Shown here one piece after another: positions 10,575-22,376 of a stretch of DNA of 64,000 nt; the stretch's first letter is position 1; each line of letters starts with the position of its first letter. Source of the stretch: Angiostrongylus vasorum (taxonomy: Eukaryota; Nematoda; Chromadorea; Rhabditida; Metastrongylidae); NCBI GenBank assembly GCA_018806985.1, contig JADANN010000065.1, positions 124,001 to 188,000 on the forward strand, read 5' to 3'. The translations under genes were made by a program, and so were the position numbers. The notes below the pieces were generated by a model. The model did no database searches. It was not told where the DNA came from and saw only the letters and a list, made by a program, of their open reading frames with translations.

Positions 10575-13500
10575 CACCTGTATCACCTGTAGTCCCGTTG
10601 ATCATCGAGTGACTCGAGAGACCTCCGTAAATCTTCCATTTTTTCCTGTCGCGTGCAACAGTAGCCCAGTGGGCTCTGCTCTCTGTAGGAACTCGTTGAG
10701 CATCATATCTTTCTTCTAGGCTCTTCCTAAAGAACTCTAACCATCGGGTCGGTGGTCTTCCTGCAGTACGTTTTACATCCCGACGAATCCAGTCACTAAC
10801 GGCTCCTGTCCATCGGTCTTCGAATGTTTGGCGTACAGAACGGCATCTTTGACTTTTAATCGTTGACACAGGTCGGAGCTTCGGATCCCATCCCTTACTC
10901 GTGTGAAAAGGGATACTCCTAGCATCGTCCTTTCGACTGCGCGTTCGATAACGCTGAGTGATCTTTCATCCTGCTTACGCAGAGACCAAGTTTCTGACGC
11001 ATACGCTAGGGCAGGAAGTACCGTTGAGACGAAAAGGTGGGCACGGAGTCGGGTGTTCTTTGTTCTCTTCACTACAACCTCGATGCCCTTGAAAGCTTTC
11101 CAAGCCGCTCGTTCCCGCCTTCTCAGCTCTGGAGCTAAGTCGTTCATCAAATTGATTTCCCGACCTAGATAGACATAACTGGAGCATTCGAAGATATTCG
11201 TTCCGTTGAGCGTGAATGGGGCATACGAAACCAATCCGTCTTTCATGAACATCGTATTTGTGAGATTTAGTCGAAGACCAATCTTTCCACAAGTTTTATC
11301 AAAGTCGGTAAGCATACGTTCCGCTTGGCTAATGTTTGGTCTTATAAGGACGATGTCATCAGCAAAGCGAAGATAATGTCACTGCCGACCATCGATTTTC
11401 ACTCCCATATTATCCCATTCAAATGTCCACATGACGTTCTGGAGGTTGGCGGTTAATAATTTTGGCGAGATAGTATCGCCTTGCCTAACTCCTCTTTTGT
11501 CGTCAATGTTAGTATCGTTGTAGAATGGTGATATCTTGGTTGCGAAATGTTCGAACAGCTCACCAAGAATCTTTATGCACTGAGTAGAGACTCCTTGACT
11601 ATCAAGGGCTTCCATGACTGCTTCTATCTCAATTGAATCAAAGGCCCTCTGTAAATCGATGAAGGTGAGACAGAGCGGTCTTTTGTACTCTCGCGATACT
11701 TCAGTGAGCCTTGTTACCGTGTGGATGTGGTTCATCGTATTAAATGCTTTTCGAAGCCCTGCTTGCTCACATGGTTGTCCTTCGTGCAATGTTCTGTCAA
11801 TCGTGTTTAAGGTAACTCGAGTGAAAAGTTCGTAGAAGACAGAGAGCAAGCAGATTGGGCGATAGTTGCCGCCGATATCGCATAGATCACCCTTCTTGAA
11901 CAATGACACGGTCTTGCCGGCCTTCCACTGAGTACGGACCTTGCATTCATACAGGTAACGTATGAAGCACCGGGCCAATGTGTTTACGAGGACTGGCGGA
12001 AGGTTATTCAGGTGTTCTAGCCTTATCCTGCCTGGGACCTGGTGCTGTTCGATTTTCCATCGACGAGATCGCATGTCGAATTTCGGAAGGAAGAACAGGT
12101 GCTACGACACTTCCATCCTCCTTCGTTTCACATGACGGAAGGTGGACGTGACTATCGAAGAGATCTGAGTAGTATTCGTGATTGAATTTCTCCATTGCTT
12201 TTTTGGACTCTGTAAATGTTCCGTCTGGGCGTCGGAGTGCAATCATCTTGGTCTCGTAATTAGCGAAGCTTCGGTGGGCTTTGCGAATGTTTTTTCTAGT
12301 CTCTGAAGCTCCGACCATTATTGCTGCTCTTCTCTCTTTAAGATTTTCTTTTATCGCCTGTCTGCATTGTTTTGCTTCGGAAGGTTAGTTCGCGGTTGCC
12401 TGCAGCAAGTGCGATTCCACCCTGGCGCGTCGTCAGCTCGAGAGTTTCTGGAGACAGACGTCTCTTGATGACATTCGAACTCTCAGCTTTCACAGCGCTA
12501 ACGTGAAGATGTTGAATGAGCCAATCGTATTCTTCGTCGATGTTATCGAGAATGGCATCTTGGTAGCTGCCGCCTAGTGAGATAAATAAGTCCCAGTTTG
12601 TGGTGGTTTTGGGACTTCGTTTTTGAATTTAGCACCTTTTTCTCCTTTCTGCGAGAAATACAATCTTGTACGAAGGAGGCGATGGTCTGATCCCGTGAAG
12701 AATTTTGGTACAACATCGACATCGGTTAGTCAAAACCTTTTATTTACTATGATGTGGTCTGTTTCGTTATGGTACTCTCAACTGGAAGACTCCCACGTCC
12801 AGCGTTGAGCGTGGAGCTTCTGGAATTGCGAGTTACCACGGATGGTCTTGGTCGTCATGATAATCTCAGAAAGCCGCTCACCCTGTTGGTTCCGTTCTAA
12901 TTCGTGGGTCCCAATGTGACATTCTTCAGACGTTCTTCTTGGTCCAATCCTGGCGTTGAAATATCCAATGATGACCTTGGAGAATGTGTGGTGTTCCCTG
13001 TACAAGTTCTCTATGTCCATATAAAACGCTTTGACCTCTTCTTCGTCATAGTTTGATGTCGGCGCGTAAGCGACGAAGAATTTCAAAGCCGGTATTGATC
13101 CACATCTTCCAGTCGTAAACGTCCGATTGAAGCTGTAAGTTGTTCGAATGAACCGACGTTCATGGACAAACTCGTGTTGACGAGAACGCTGACGCCGCCG
13201 ACTCCTCTACTGTCGCATGTTCCGAGGAACAGTTCTTCTCCGGTGTTCCAGATGGCGTTGAATGCGTGGCGTCTCAGCCAGGCCGATGACGTCGTAAATT
13301 ATCCTTCTTGCTTGAACGAGCAAGCCCTCTATCGAGGACTCGGATGCAAGTGTACGTGCATTGTAGGTACAGATCGTCACCATAGTTTTTCGTGATCCAG
13401 GCAGCTCCTATGAGCCCTGAGATTTTAGCAGCCTCTCCGTACTCGTCCTACCCAAAGCTTCCGAATTGGGGGCTCTTTCTGGGTCAGGGGGAATGAGGCG

Positions 13501-13947
13501 CGTTTCTTTTACTATGTTTAGCATTTTTGATACCCACGTATAGCTTGCTGGGCTCTGAACGTGGGTGCTGGATATACACACAGGTGGCTTGCCAGGTTCT
13601 CTCTGAGTGAACACCGAGCTTATTTGTGGGAGGCGACTCCTAGCCGCCTCCCATACACTTCTCTGTTAGTTGATTGCAGGCTTTTTGCCCGAATTGACTC
13701 GTACAATACATCCCGCATAAGCGAGAATGCACCCACACACGCATGCATGAATACGCCTAGCAAATACAGAAAGTACGTGCCAAATCTGGGAGCAGAAACA
13801 AGGAGTCCATCTCCTGGATCCACGTGCGTTTCAGGGAAGCAAAGGGCGCTTTTGGTCCGCGATTAACCCCCTATCCGTCACCTGGGGACGTGCCACGTAG
13901 CCTCGCTACTAACCGGCTCGAGGTCCCTCATATGAGGGAGGTCCGTG
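10575..13947 (-). mobile_element. RTE-type LINE, family 1, full-length but decayed
   Basis: Reading from 13947 down: a 5' leader of about 550 bp; an endonuclease starting near 13385 (ICTYNARTLASESS, YDVIGLAET, later VIIGYFNARIGPRRT); a reverse transcriptase (RTAPGP, YRPICLLSVFYELFTRV, FIDLQRAFDSIE, GVRQGDTISPKL, RFADDIVLI near 11350); a C-terminal region with a GRPPTRW motif near 10750. The 3' end is a short tandem tail (ACAGGTGAT units), typical of RTE elements. A 13-bp duplication flanks it. Breaks: a stop just before the FADD box (about 11376), frameshifts near 12040, 12380 and 13270. Not autonomous now. Confidence 0.88.
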
Positions 13948-13960
13948 GGAAGATCTGTAT
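13948..13960. repeat. Target-site duplication copy 3 (original outer acceptor)
   Basis: GGAAGATCTGTAT. The minus strand here reads ...tttttctctctatacag followed by atcttcc: a well-formed nematode splice acceptor, probably the original one of BtpA exon 1 before the insertions. Confidence 0.8.
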
Positions 13961-14944
13961 AGAGAGAAAAATATTATAACGACACGAAGCACTGGCTTGT
14001 TAAAATGTTGTAGATGAAAAAACTTCCGAAGATAACAAAACCGTATATGACCACCATTCCCAGGACCTGACTTTCTATTAATCTCGCATTGCTCATGAAG
14101 TTAGGGCTTTTTTTGAGCAAACACAAAGAGGCGAAATAGCCGAAACTTCCACCAGTAATGAATAAATCTTGCCACTGATAATCCTGGGTGTACTCAAAAA
14201 GAAACCACCACCGTATGTGATCAGTCTCTTTGTGTTGCTAGAACCTCACCTTCAATTATTTGAACGGTCTAGCAAATAAGTACATTATCTACATTGCAAA
14301 TAGAGTATAGTACATCACACGGCTTCAATCACTTTTATGTTACAAAAGATCACTCGAGTAAAACGAACCTTAATTTCAATCGTTTTCTTGTTATTAGATG
14401 AGAAATATCCAATTTTTTTTAGCATATTCGATTTACTCTATGTAATGGAGGGAATTCACTGACTGTAAGTGATACAAGACGTTGCTTATTCATGATACTA
14501 AAAAGAAACGACGAAGCAGAAAAGAAAAGGAATCCAGAAATGGCAGCGAAATCGATAACAATTGCTGATGGAGGAATTCGGTGGGAAGCATATCTATGTG
14601 GTCAGAATTGATTGTGTTGACTAGGCGGCATGAGACGTTTGCCGACCAAGCACTCGTTTGATGGTGAGGAATTCGAAACAAGGCCTACCAAATCGTTCAT
14701 AAGCCGTCTCTGTCATTTTGGAACAACCGAGAAAGAAACAGCTACTAGTCATTTCTAAATTTGTTGAATTACTAATGATCGATAACACCGACACTCGTGC
14801 TCAATCACGCAAGAACGACTTGTACCTACGTTTCTCTTTTAATTTGTAGAAATCCTACCTTCTATCTGGAAGACAGAGTACATCAAACAAGTAGCAATGA
14901 AATATTGAATATAACTGAAGAACAATCATCACATACCTCGTAAC
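13961..14944. other. No gene seen; probable upstream region or outron of the BtpA gene
   Basis: Before the RTE and SINE insertions this sequence lay directly upstream of the BtpA start. AT-rich; no recognisable exon or repeat. Confidence 0.4.
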
Positions 14945-15305
14945 GGTTTAGCGTCTCATTGTGGGTGGGAGGTATTCCAGGCTTTTTGGGACCTGCTTTA
15001 CAGAGGGAATTCATCCCAACAACAAGGTCTCGCAAACTGAGAAGTGGTCAGGAATTTCCATCAGGAACCCAACTAAAAGTATACTAATACCAGGTTCAAC
15101 TACCTTTCTGGTATCAAACTAGTCGCATGGTGACAAATTTCCCTCTGACCCACAAGGGCGGCGACTGCCTGTGGTGGTGACGACCTGAGCCAGACTTTCG
15201 TTAGCCTGACCTCGGCACTCCAGGGAACCACAATAGCTAAGCCAGCAAAACTCCGCGAGAATGGAAATTGTTCAGGGCACACACATCTAGTGAAGACGGG
15301 CCTTC
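14945..15305 (+). mobile_element. Short RTE-2-derived element (family C)
   Basis: The first 250 bp match the 5' end of the RTE at 33040-36097 (gtcgcatggtg.caaat.tccctctga.cc, gcgactgcctgt). Its last 60 bp match that RTE's 3' end (ggcacacacatctagtgaagacgggcc). The endonuclease and transcriptase genes are missing, so it looks like a non-autonomous element built from both LINE ends. Confidence 0.65.
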
Positions 15306-16185
15306 CAAGTAAGTATGCAGGTAAGTGTTATCACATATAGGTAGGTGCCTCTCTTATAAGCCTTTTGATGTGGTTTTTGAGCCATTTTCTTCGCTGAGAA
15401 GTCCCTGCGCTTCACAACTGCTTTTGACGAGCTTCGATTTGCTTTGTAACCGAATGCCTCTTTACAGTATTCCACTCATTTATGCAGCCTCTTCACTTGA
15501 ACTTCTAGAAATTCTTGACGGTAGGATTCATTATCAGATTTTTAAGCCAAAGCCTTTTCTAGGTACGTTTAAGGAAGTCCTGACCACCATAATCCCCACT
15601 TTTTCCCTTTTTTCTGTAGCTTTTTTTCCTTTTTACAATTGACCACTCCTTGCGTTTTCCCTGATCCTTAATCATAATGGAGTAACGTTTTCGCGCACGT
15701 GTTTTTCAAATCCTTCCAATTTGGAACCTTCAACAATTGCGTATGACAGCCATATTCCAAAGATTATCGTACACAATTGGGGAAAACTTTTCAACCACTA
15801 ATAAAGGCGCTTGGGAATTCCTATTTCGTCATTTTATCGCCACTGCGCGAAGCTGAAGCCGTGGGCAAAGGATGGTCACTAATGGGAAGACAGGCGTTCA
15901 TCAGGCGGGCATTTGCTTTGCATCTAAGCAATTCCGCTCCCCTTTCAAAATATTTGTATTACTATATAATCACTTTTTTTCCCTACTGTCTATTCTTTCT
16001 TCATGGCAAGGCAGAATGTGAGATATAACCCCAATAATCCTGAGGTAGTTGCAAAACTCCTTACCACAGGTGTCTGCATTATTTCTCAGAATCATTGTAA
16101 TTATATCTCATATCATGATCTACCATGAAAAAAGAATGCGCAGTAAATAAAAAGTGAGTACATTGTGATTTATACTACAGCTTCC
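15306..16185. other. No gene or clear repeat
   Basis: T-rich sequence; ORFs of up to 105 codons on either strand show no recognisable motif. Confidence 0.5.
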
Positions 16186-16189
16186 TCTT

Positions 16190-16345
16190 TGACGGCTGAT
16201 TGCTGATATCATTTATAAAACACGGCTGAGAGAAAGGCGAAATGAAGGACCTGCATGGTGTGGTTGTGGACGCGTTGGCACTAGGGAAGGGTAACAGAGT
16301 GTTCCATCCTCACAACAGGCACGTGCGACCCAGAGTTTTGCCACG
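16190..16345 (+). repeat. SINE B copy
   Basis: Contains 'gacggctgattgctgat', 'ggctgagagaaaggcgaaatgaaggacc', 'gcatggtgtggttgtggacgcg' and a tRNA-like B region. Diverged from the copies at 18511 and 18821. A further, more decayed copy appears at 16480-16570. Confidence 0.6.
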
Positions 16346-16949
16346 AGATTGTTACTTTATTGTTATCCACAAAAAGCTGACGTTTCTATTGGCTTCACTT
16401 TCTTCACAGCCTGGAAAAAGACAAAATGACTGATTCGAAAAAAGGTGGATGAAAGAAAGGCAAAAGTGCAGTGGTTAAAACGTGAGTCCCGCGTATGGGC
16501 AATCGCGGCTTTCAATCTGGCATGGGATCAGAGTTTTGCAAATATATCAGCATCATTATAACTGGAAGGAATTTTAGGAGATGGAGCATATAAACGTCAT
16601 AGCTGCTACTCGAGAACATCTTCGAGTCGCTATGAGGTGTACACTAGTAAAAAATAGGTCTCAGTGTGATATAATTCTCGTGGTATTCTTGAATTCAAAG
16701 ATGCGATGTTAACCAAAGAGTGAAGAGAATCAGTTGGAAAAAAAACTCTTGAGACTCTTTGCAATACCTTGAAATTGCTGGGAAGAAAAGAAACTGTTGA
16801 TATAAATTCTTGAGCAGATCGTAGAAGTCAATCGAAGATCACCTTTGAGTGCTTTGAAAGCTTTGCTTTCGGCACATTCCTTTTGGTTAGTTTAGATTTC
16901 GAATGTTAAATTAAGTGCAAGAAAACACCTCAAGAGATATTTGGCTCTT

Positions 16950-17125
16950 ATCTTAAGCATCAAACTGACCACAAGGTGGCAAATCTCCTTGTGACCCTAG
17001 AGAACTCGGCAACCTTCTGTGATGGTGATGACGTGAAGCCTTTGGTTAGGCCTACCTTGGGACTCCAGGGAATGACAATGACTTAACAACGAAACCTTCA
17101 GTCTCAGTAGCTCGCGCACTGATAG
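16950..17125 (+). repeat. Family C fragment (RTE-2-derived)
   Basis: Matches the middle of the family C element at 14945 ('aaggtggcaaatctccttgtgacc', 'ggcctacc.tgggactccaggga'). Both ends have decayed. Confidence 0.45.
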
Positions 17126-17589
17126 ACCCCTTCTATGACGTTGGTAGGTGACGGGTGATCAAATCGCCGGTTGCACCGTACGTTATTGGAAATTGAATAC
17201 AAAGGCAAATTAACGACATGCAGTGGAGAGTGCTTCCTGCTCTACAAGTATAACAACAAACAATCTATTATAACGGGTGGTCTTCAGGCTTTTCTTGTGG
17301 TCGTTGCGGCTCCAAAGCCCATATAATCGCTCTACAGGAGGAAAAAAGGAAAGACTGACACACACCAGTTAGATGGCCGAACCCTCTTGTCATTCCTGGA
17401 GAAAAATTTCCGTTACGAAACAATGGAGGCCTTGGATTTGTCGTGTACTCATCTCTTTCTGATCTGTTCACCACATGTGAAACGCTATCACTGCGCAAGG
17501 GCATTCTAATGGCACCACAAAGTAGGTCGCCGATATCCTCACAAAGGGAAGATGTTCGCTTCGGCGCACAACCATATCTATAGGCAAAA

Positions 17590-17880
17590 GGTTTTGACAA
17601 GGCGACACAGTATCACCAAAGCTGTTTTCCTCATGCACTGCAGTGGATAATAAATTTACGTCGATAGGGACGAAAAAGGCATACGTTTTGGTGGAAAATT
17701 CACATCAAGCCGTCGTTTCGCTGACGACGTTGCACTTCTTTATGGAACATCCACTGTGAAAAGACAATGCTTAATAAGCTCGAAGAGCAGGAAAAAGATT
17801 GGACTGCTCATCACTGGAGCGAAGACCAATTTCATGAAGAATCCATCGTGCCAAGGAAAGCATATGGAGCCGGATTGCAG
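17590..17880 (+). mobile_element. RTE reverse-transcriptase fragment
   Basis: Plus-strand translation in shifting frames gives QGDTVSPKLFSS followed by RRFADDVALLYG and ITGAKTNFMKNPS: the adjacent palm motifs of an RTE reverse transcriptase. About 290 bp, frameshifted, no other domains. Confidence 0.65.
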
Positions 17881-17932
17881 AGAGCACCACGCAAAAGTCC
17901 CTTTGGCTTTGAATTGCTAGGCCAGCAGTTAA

Positions 17933-18213
17933 AAGTATAAAGCTATCGGCGTTGATCAATCGCTGAGGGATGCGCAATGCATTCGACTTCATCAAGTATC
18001 GTTGAAGGTGAATGAATGCATATCTGGCTTTTACAATGACTCGCGGTGGCCTACCGAAGTATCGAGCCAGTGCTGCTATCCTCTCAGACAAGCCTGGTAG
18101 CAATTCGCCGACCCGGAGAGATAGAAGGCTTGGTGGTCCATGAGCGCGGAGATCGACTCCACGTGTGTGTTCACAGTGGCGCCTCCAACCACTGCGCCAC
18201 ACGCGCCCTTGAC
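17933..18213 (-). repeat. SINE A copy
   Basis: Full length, head at 18213 (gcgccacacgcgccc on plus), tail at 17933. It follows the RT fragment directly. Confidence 0.8.
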
Positions 18214-18504
18214 GCACCAAGCCTTCCTTCGCTCCGCGGAGTTATAGTTCAGCCAAAAGTTAGAGTACATGAATCTCACCTGCGATAAGAAGATGAAGGA
18301 CCAGCTCCCATTTTTCAACGTGCTCATTAACCTATCCAAAGTACCAACATTAACAAATGATGACCAGAGCTAAGCAAACAATCACGCTGCTTTATGGACT
18401 TTCTCCTCCACCCTCGCACGAAGGCGCTTATGAGGAACGATAAATATGAATACCTAGAGTGACACGGGAATTACCCATTTCTAATTGATTCGGTACGTTA
18501 ACTA

Positions 18505-18665
18505 TTTGGAGAACTAGCTGAGAGACAGGCGAAACGAAGGACCCGCATGGTGTGGTGGTGAGCGCGCTACCCCCGGAAAGGACAATAGCGCGTTCGTTCC
18601 CCACCATAGACACCTGCGGTCCGGAGTTTTGCAAACATCTCAGCATCATTAAAGTTATATTTCGC
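18505..18665 (+). repeat. SINE B copy
   Basis: Reads 'aactagctgagagacaggcgaaacgaagg', then the tRNA-like head 'gcatggtgtggtggtgagcgcgct', the B-box-like 'gcgttcgttccccacc', then the conserved tail 'ggagttttgcaaacatctcagc'. Its near-twin begins 310 bp downstream. Confidence 0.75.
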
Positions 18666-18734
18666 AATGTATACCCTGCCGTTAAAAAGAGTAGGTAGTA
18701 AATAATAAGTTTGAAAAATTGTGGTTATAACTGC

Positions 18735-18980
18735 AGCTTCAGCTTAACTGGGTTCGTTGCCGATTTCGGCCTCCAGATCAACCCCGCTGACGGATGATTG
18801 CTGATGGCAAAAGATCAATAGAACTAGCTGAGAAACAGGCGAAACGAAGGACCCGCATGGTGTGGTGGTGAGTGCGCTACTCCCCGGAAAGGACAATAGC
18901 GCGTTCGTTCCCCACCGTAGACACCTGCGGTCCGGAGTTCTGCAAATATCTCGAGCATCATTTAAGTTATATGGATAGGC
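18735..18980 (+). repeat. SINE B copy with 5' extension
   Basis: Same as the copy at 18511 (few differences in the head), plus the upstream part 'gctgacggatgattgctgatggc' that also precedes copies at 16190 and, inverted, 25400. Together the two copies form a direct pair. Confidence 0.75.
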
Positions 18981-19189
18981 TTTAGAGAAGGAATCATGTC
19001 CATGAAAGATATGTCTAACAAGAATGAGGTCTCGTCCATTCATCCCTGCACTTCCAACGAAATAAGTGTAGCGCTCTAAGACACTCTAAAAAGACCAGTT
19101 AAGGGAGAAGGGTAGCAAGAATCAACAGCGCAGTGACATTTTAAACCTAAGTTTTTAACCATCTGCTTCGCCATAAATATAATCCGACC

Positions 19190-19395
19190 TTTTATAATGC
19201 TGAGATATTTGCAAAACTGAGGACCGCAGATGTACGCGGTGAGGATCGAACACGCTACTACCCTTTCCAGGAAGTACTTTTCCTTTAACTAGTATTTTTA
19301 TAGCAGTAGTCCCTTGAAAGGTAATACCGTGTTCCATTCCCTGTTGCAGACAGCTGCGCTCCGGAGTTTGCAAATATCTCAGCATCGTTATGGTA
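19190..19395. repeat. Inverted pair of SINE B tails
   Basis: 19190-19275 carries the SINE B tail on the minus strand and 19310-19395 the same block on the plus strand, a small inverted repeat with a 35-bp spacer. Confidence 0.55.
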
Positions 19396-19970
19396 AAAAT
19401 TGCATAATTTGCCCCAACGGTAGAGAAATTGATCGCATTAGCTCGATTGCAATGCACATGAACTCTTGTGAAGCGTGCAGAGGCGCGAGTATTCTGCGAA
19501 GAGGCTAGATCACTATGTGTTCGTATAGGAGAACACCAAAGCGCTATGTGTGAACTTGAATAAAATTCTCCACTAGGCTAACATAGAGCACAGACAAAAA
19601 AGCGGCAGATTTTGAAGTAGAAGTCGGCATCTTGGGACAAGAATTTGAAACTTCAGGGAATAAGACCCTGCAGGCGCTCTGCATAAACTACATGATTCCA
19701 AAAATGAAAAACAGGGTAGAATGGCTGCTCATCATGGGAGATCTCACACAATTCCTCAGACTGATATTCCAACGGGAGATCGGCACCTTACCCATTTTGT
19801 AAGAAATGGTCCCCACCTGGAGAACTTAATCGAAGACACATTGTGAGTGGTTAGTATGTGAAGAAGTTCTATGTCTACTGCGATTGAAATTAAGTGTCGT
19901 GGATTTTTCGGTTGATCATCCGGTGTTGTTTTACTGACCAGACTGGGTCGCAGTTAATTGGACTTTTTTC

Positions 19971-20006
19971 GGCTCTGATGAAAGCCAAATATGGCGAAAC
20001 GTCAGC
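19971..20006 (+). ncRNA. Hammerhead-ribozyme-like motif
   Basis: Order on the plus strand: GGCT, CTGATGA (19975-19981), a GCC..GGC hairpin with an AAATAT loop (19984-19995), GAAAC (19996-20000), GTC, AGC. GCT and AGC can form stem I. Stem III is only AC/GU with no loop, so cleavage would need a dimer, as described for hammerheads of Penelope-like elements. Two unpaired As follow the first box, unlike the strict consensus. Related sequences: 6431-6470 (-) and 57543-57590 (-). Confidence 0.4.
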
Positions 20007-20099
20007 TTTTATGAATAAGCAGTATATCAAAAACCTCTTGCTTGCTAACGCAGAAAATAGTGAGTTATTTGATCAATGTGTATGCGCATAAATTTTAAT

Positions 20100-22376
20100 C
20101 TTTCGATGGCTACTTCGTTGTTTCCTGAGTGTTGTTCTTACAGATCAGTAAAGACGCTGTCATTTTTGTCATGTGAAGATGTGATTATTAGTTGCTGCAA
20201 GGTGTTGGCTTCAAAACTTGGTGAAACTTGGCTCAAGACGACGTTATCGCATTTTGCTGTAGCTCCCAGCGAATTCCTTGCTACTCGAGATTTGTCAACC
20301 CCTCCTTTCTCGAGCCAAATTTCGTAGAAAGTGGCGACTAGTGTAAAAGGTATCGATGCTACTTTTTTTTCAGCGTTGAATTATTACTGCGTTGCCTAAT
20401 TTTATTCGTAAAAAGAGTTGTTGAATTTTCAGCAATTTATTTCAACTGGCATGGTTATCCAAGCTCTAAGTAACTAAATCGTGAGCTAAAAAGGAAACGA
20501 CAAGAAAATGGTGCTAGAATGGACACAATAAAACGGCTGCCTCGAGACTCCAGAATGAAGCAAGCTGGAATCAAAATAACGACTTCATAGGTACCTTGGA
20601 ACTGGATTAGTCTGGAAAATGCTGACTTTCACCATTCCATGCAAGAACGCTCGCCACTGATATTTCGTGGTTCTAGTAAGCATCGAGTGGACCAATATTC
20701 AACAGCATTCGCGCTGAAGGCGAAGAAGTTATGGGGCAAAAACTGTAGCCACAAGCAGAAAAAGTTCAGAGATCTTCATGGATTGTGGATGCGACGAAAC
20801 GAATCGAATGCAGGAAAGTGTTGGAATCACATATAATGTGATAAATGTGGTGTCGGTTCGTGTAATAATAAATGGTAAAGTAAACAAACTTTACCAAGTG
20901 TCCATGTTGAGTTGGTGCGAGGTATGTACCTGCTTTTGCTGTTGTTGTTGGAATTGATGGCAGACGTTTGCGCGACTTCGCCGTCATCGGAGTAGATTCG
21001 TAAAGTGTAATACCATCCGTATCTCACCCACTTGTGAGATGACGAGTAACCTTGTAATCTATTTATCACTTGCGGCCTACAGTCAGCTGACTGTGGAAGA
21101 GGAAGCAGTGGGTAGAGCATGCGGTCACCATTCTACCTCCACGCCGCCGTCGACGTGGACAGGTTCAACAAAAGCGTTACTATCTTGCTAGAATTGCTTA
21201 TAATCATTCTTACGGATGTCGTGAGAAAACAGGAAAGAAAGGGATATCAAAAATGCCGTCTAGTTATGAAGTGTGGTATGTTCTGACGTATAGCAGTACT
21301 ACGTGTCAAGTGCATGACCTTCGCTCTCATTGATTTGAAGGAAGATCGATCTACACGAATTAATCTCCGACTTGTTAAGACTCTAAACATTTTACATTCA
21401 TATCCATTTTAAGTAGCTCCTCTTCCCATCTAGTGTGTGAAGCGGAGCACTTTTTTTCCACTCGATTTGTTTTCTCACATCCATCGTTCACAAAGATTTT
21501 TTCAAGTTTTGTGTGTGCGCTCTGCTGCTTCTCAAATATTTTCACCTTTCCTATCAACGTCATTGAATACTGCTCGAGCCGAAAAAATAGGTTCTCTCTG
21601 AGGTGAGCAAGGAAAACCCTTGTCAGATTCGAAAAATGTGCGCTGATTTCAGACAAGTCCGGTACCAATTTGCCTGTCCCGGTAGATGAGTGTTTTGATG
21701 AAAATGACGTAAGTTTGAACCAGAGATTTAGTCGTAATTCAGGGCACCAATACTATTAGATTAGCAATCCTACATAGAGCATGGAATTCCCATCGAGCCT
21801 TAGCGAATTACAGCACACATGGAATCCCCACACGGCCAATTAATAGCGTTGGAAAATTTGCAATGGATAAAAAAATTACGCCCCGCTAAAGGATTTGCTG
21901 ACATACTTCCGCATTTGGGCAATCACCTGCGCTAACTTTATCCCTCTAATCATGGGAGTGAACTCAGTCGAGGCCAAGCCAAATCTCTCATGAACACTAT
22001 ATGAACAGCGAAATCCACCTGTTCGTCGACGCGAAGAGCATCTCATGGTTTTTCCAGTGTTTTCGTTATTAATGTCGAATCATATCTGATAGTGGGCATT
22101 CTTTTGATGTAAGCTTGCAATTGCTAACGGACTTGGTATGCCGGTTGTTCAGAAGATTCACCAAGGTTCTGGACCACTCTCTGCCTGACGTATTAATAGT
22201 GTAGCAAGATTTTCAGGGAAAGAAAAGTATAAAACAAATTTGTAGAAATTGTTACACTAAAGTGGTAGCTCCTAGTATCCATCTTGCAATGACACGAAAC
22301 ATTCAAAAAATTGAAGTTACTTTTCAAGAGGTACCTTACCATTCCACGGTTCTTCTTATATGAGCGATTTTGTGCC
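20100..22376. other. No gene identified
   Basis: A 97-codon minus ORF at 20827-21120 and a B-box-like patch near 21165 hint at an old repeat, but nothing is recognisable. The remainder is unremarkable AT-rich sequence. Confidence 0.4.

Noticed and set aside
10393..10719. ORFs through the SINE at 10278-10561 on both strands
   Set aside because: SINE A gives similar frames wherever it occurs (for example 25055-25290, 53566-53857); they are repeat shadows, not genes.
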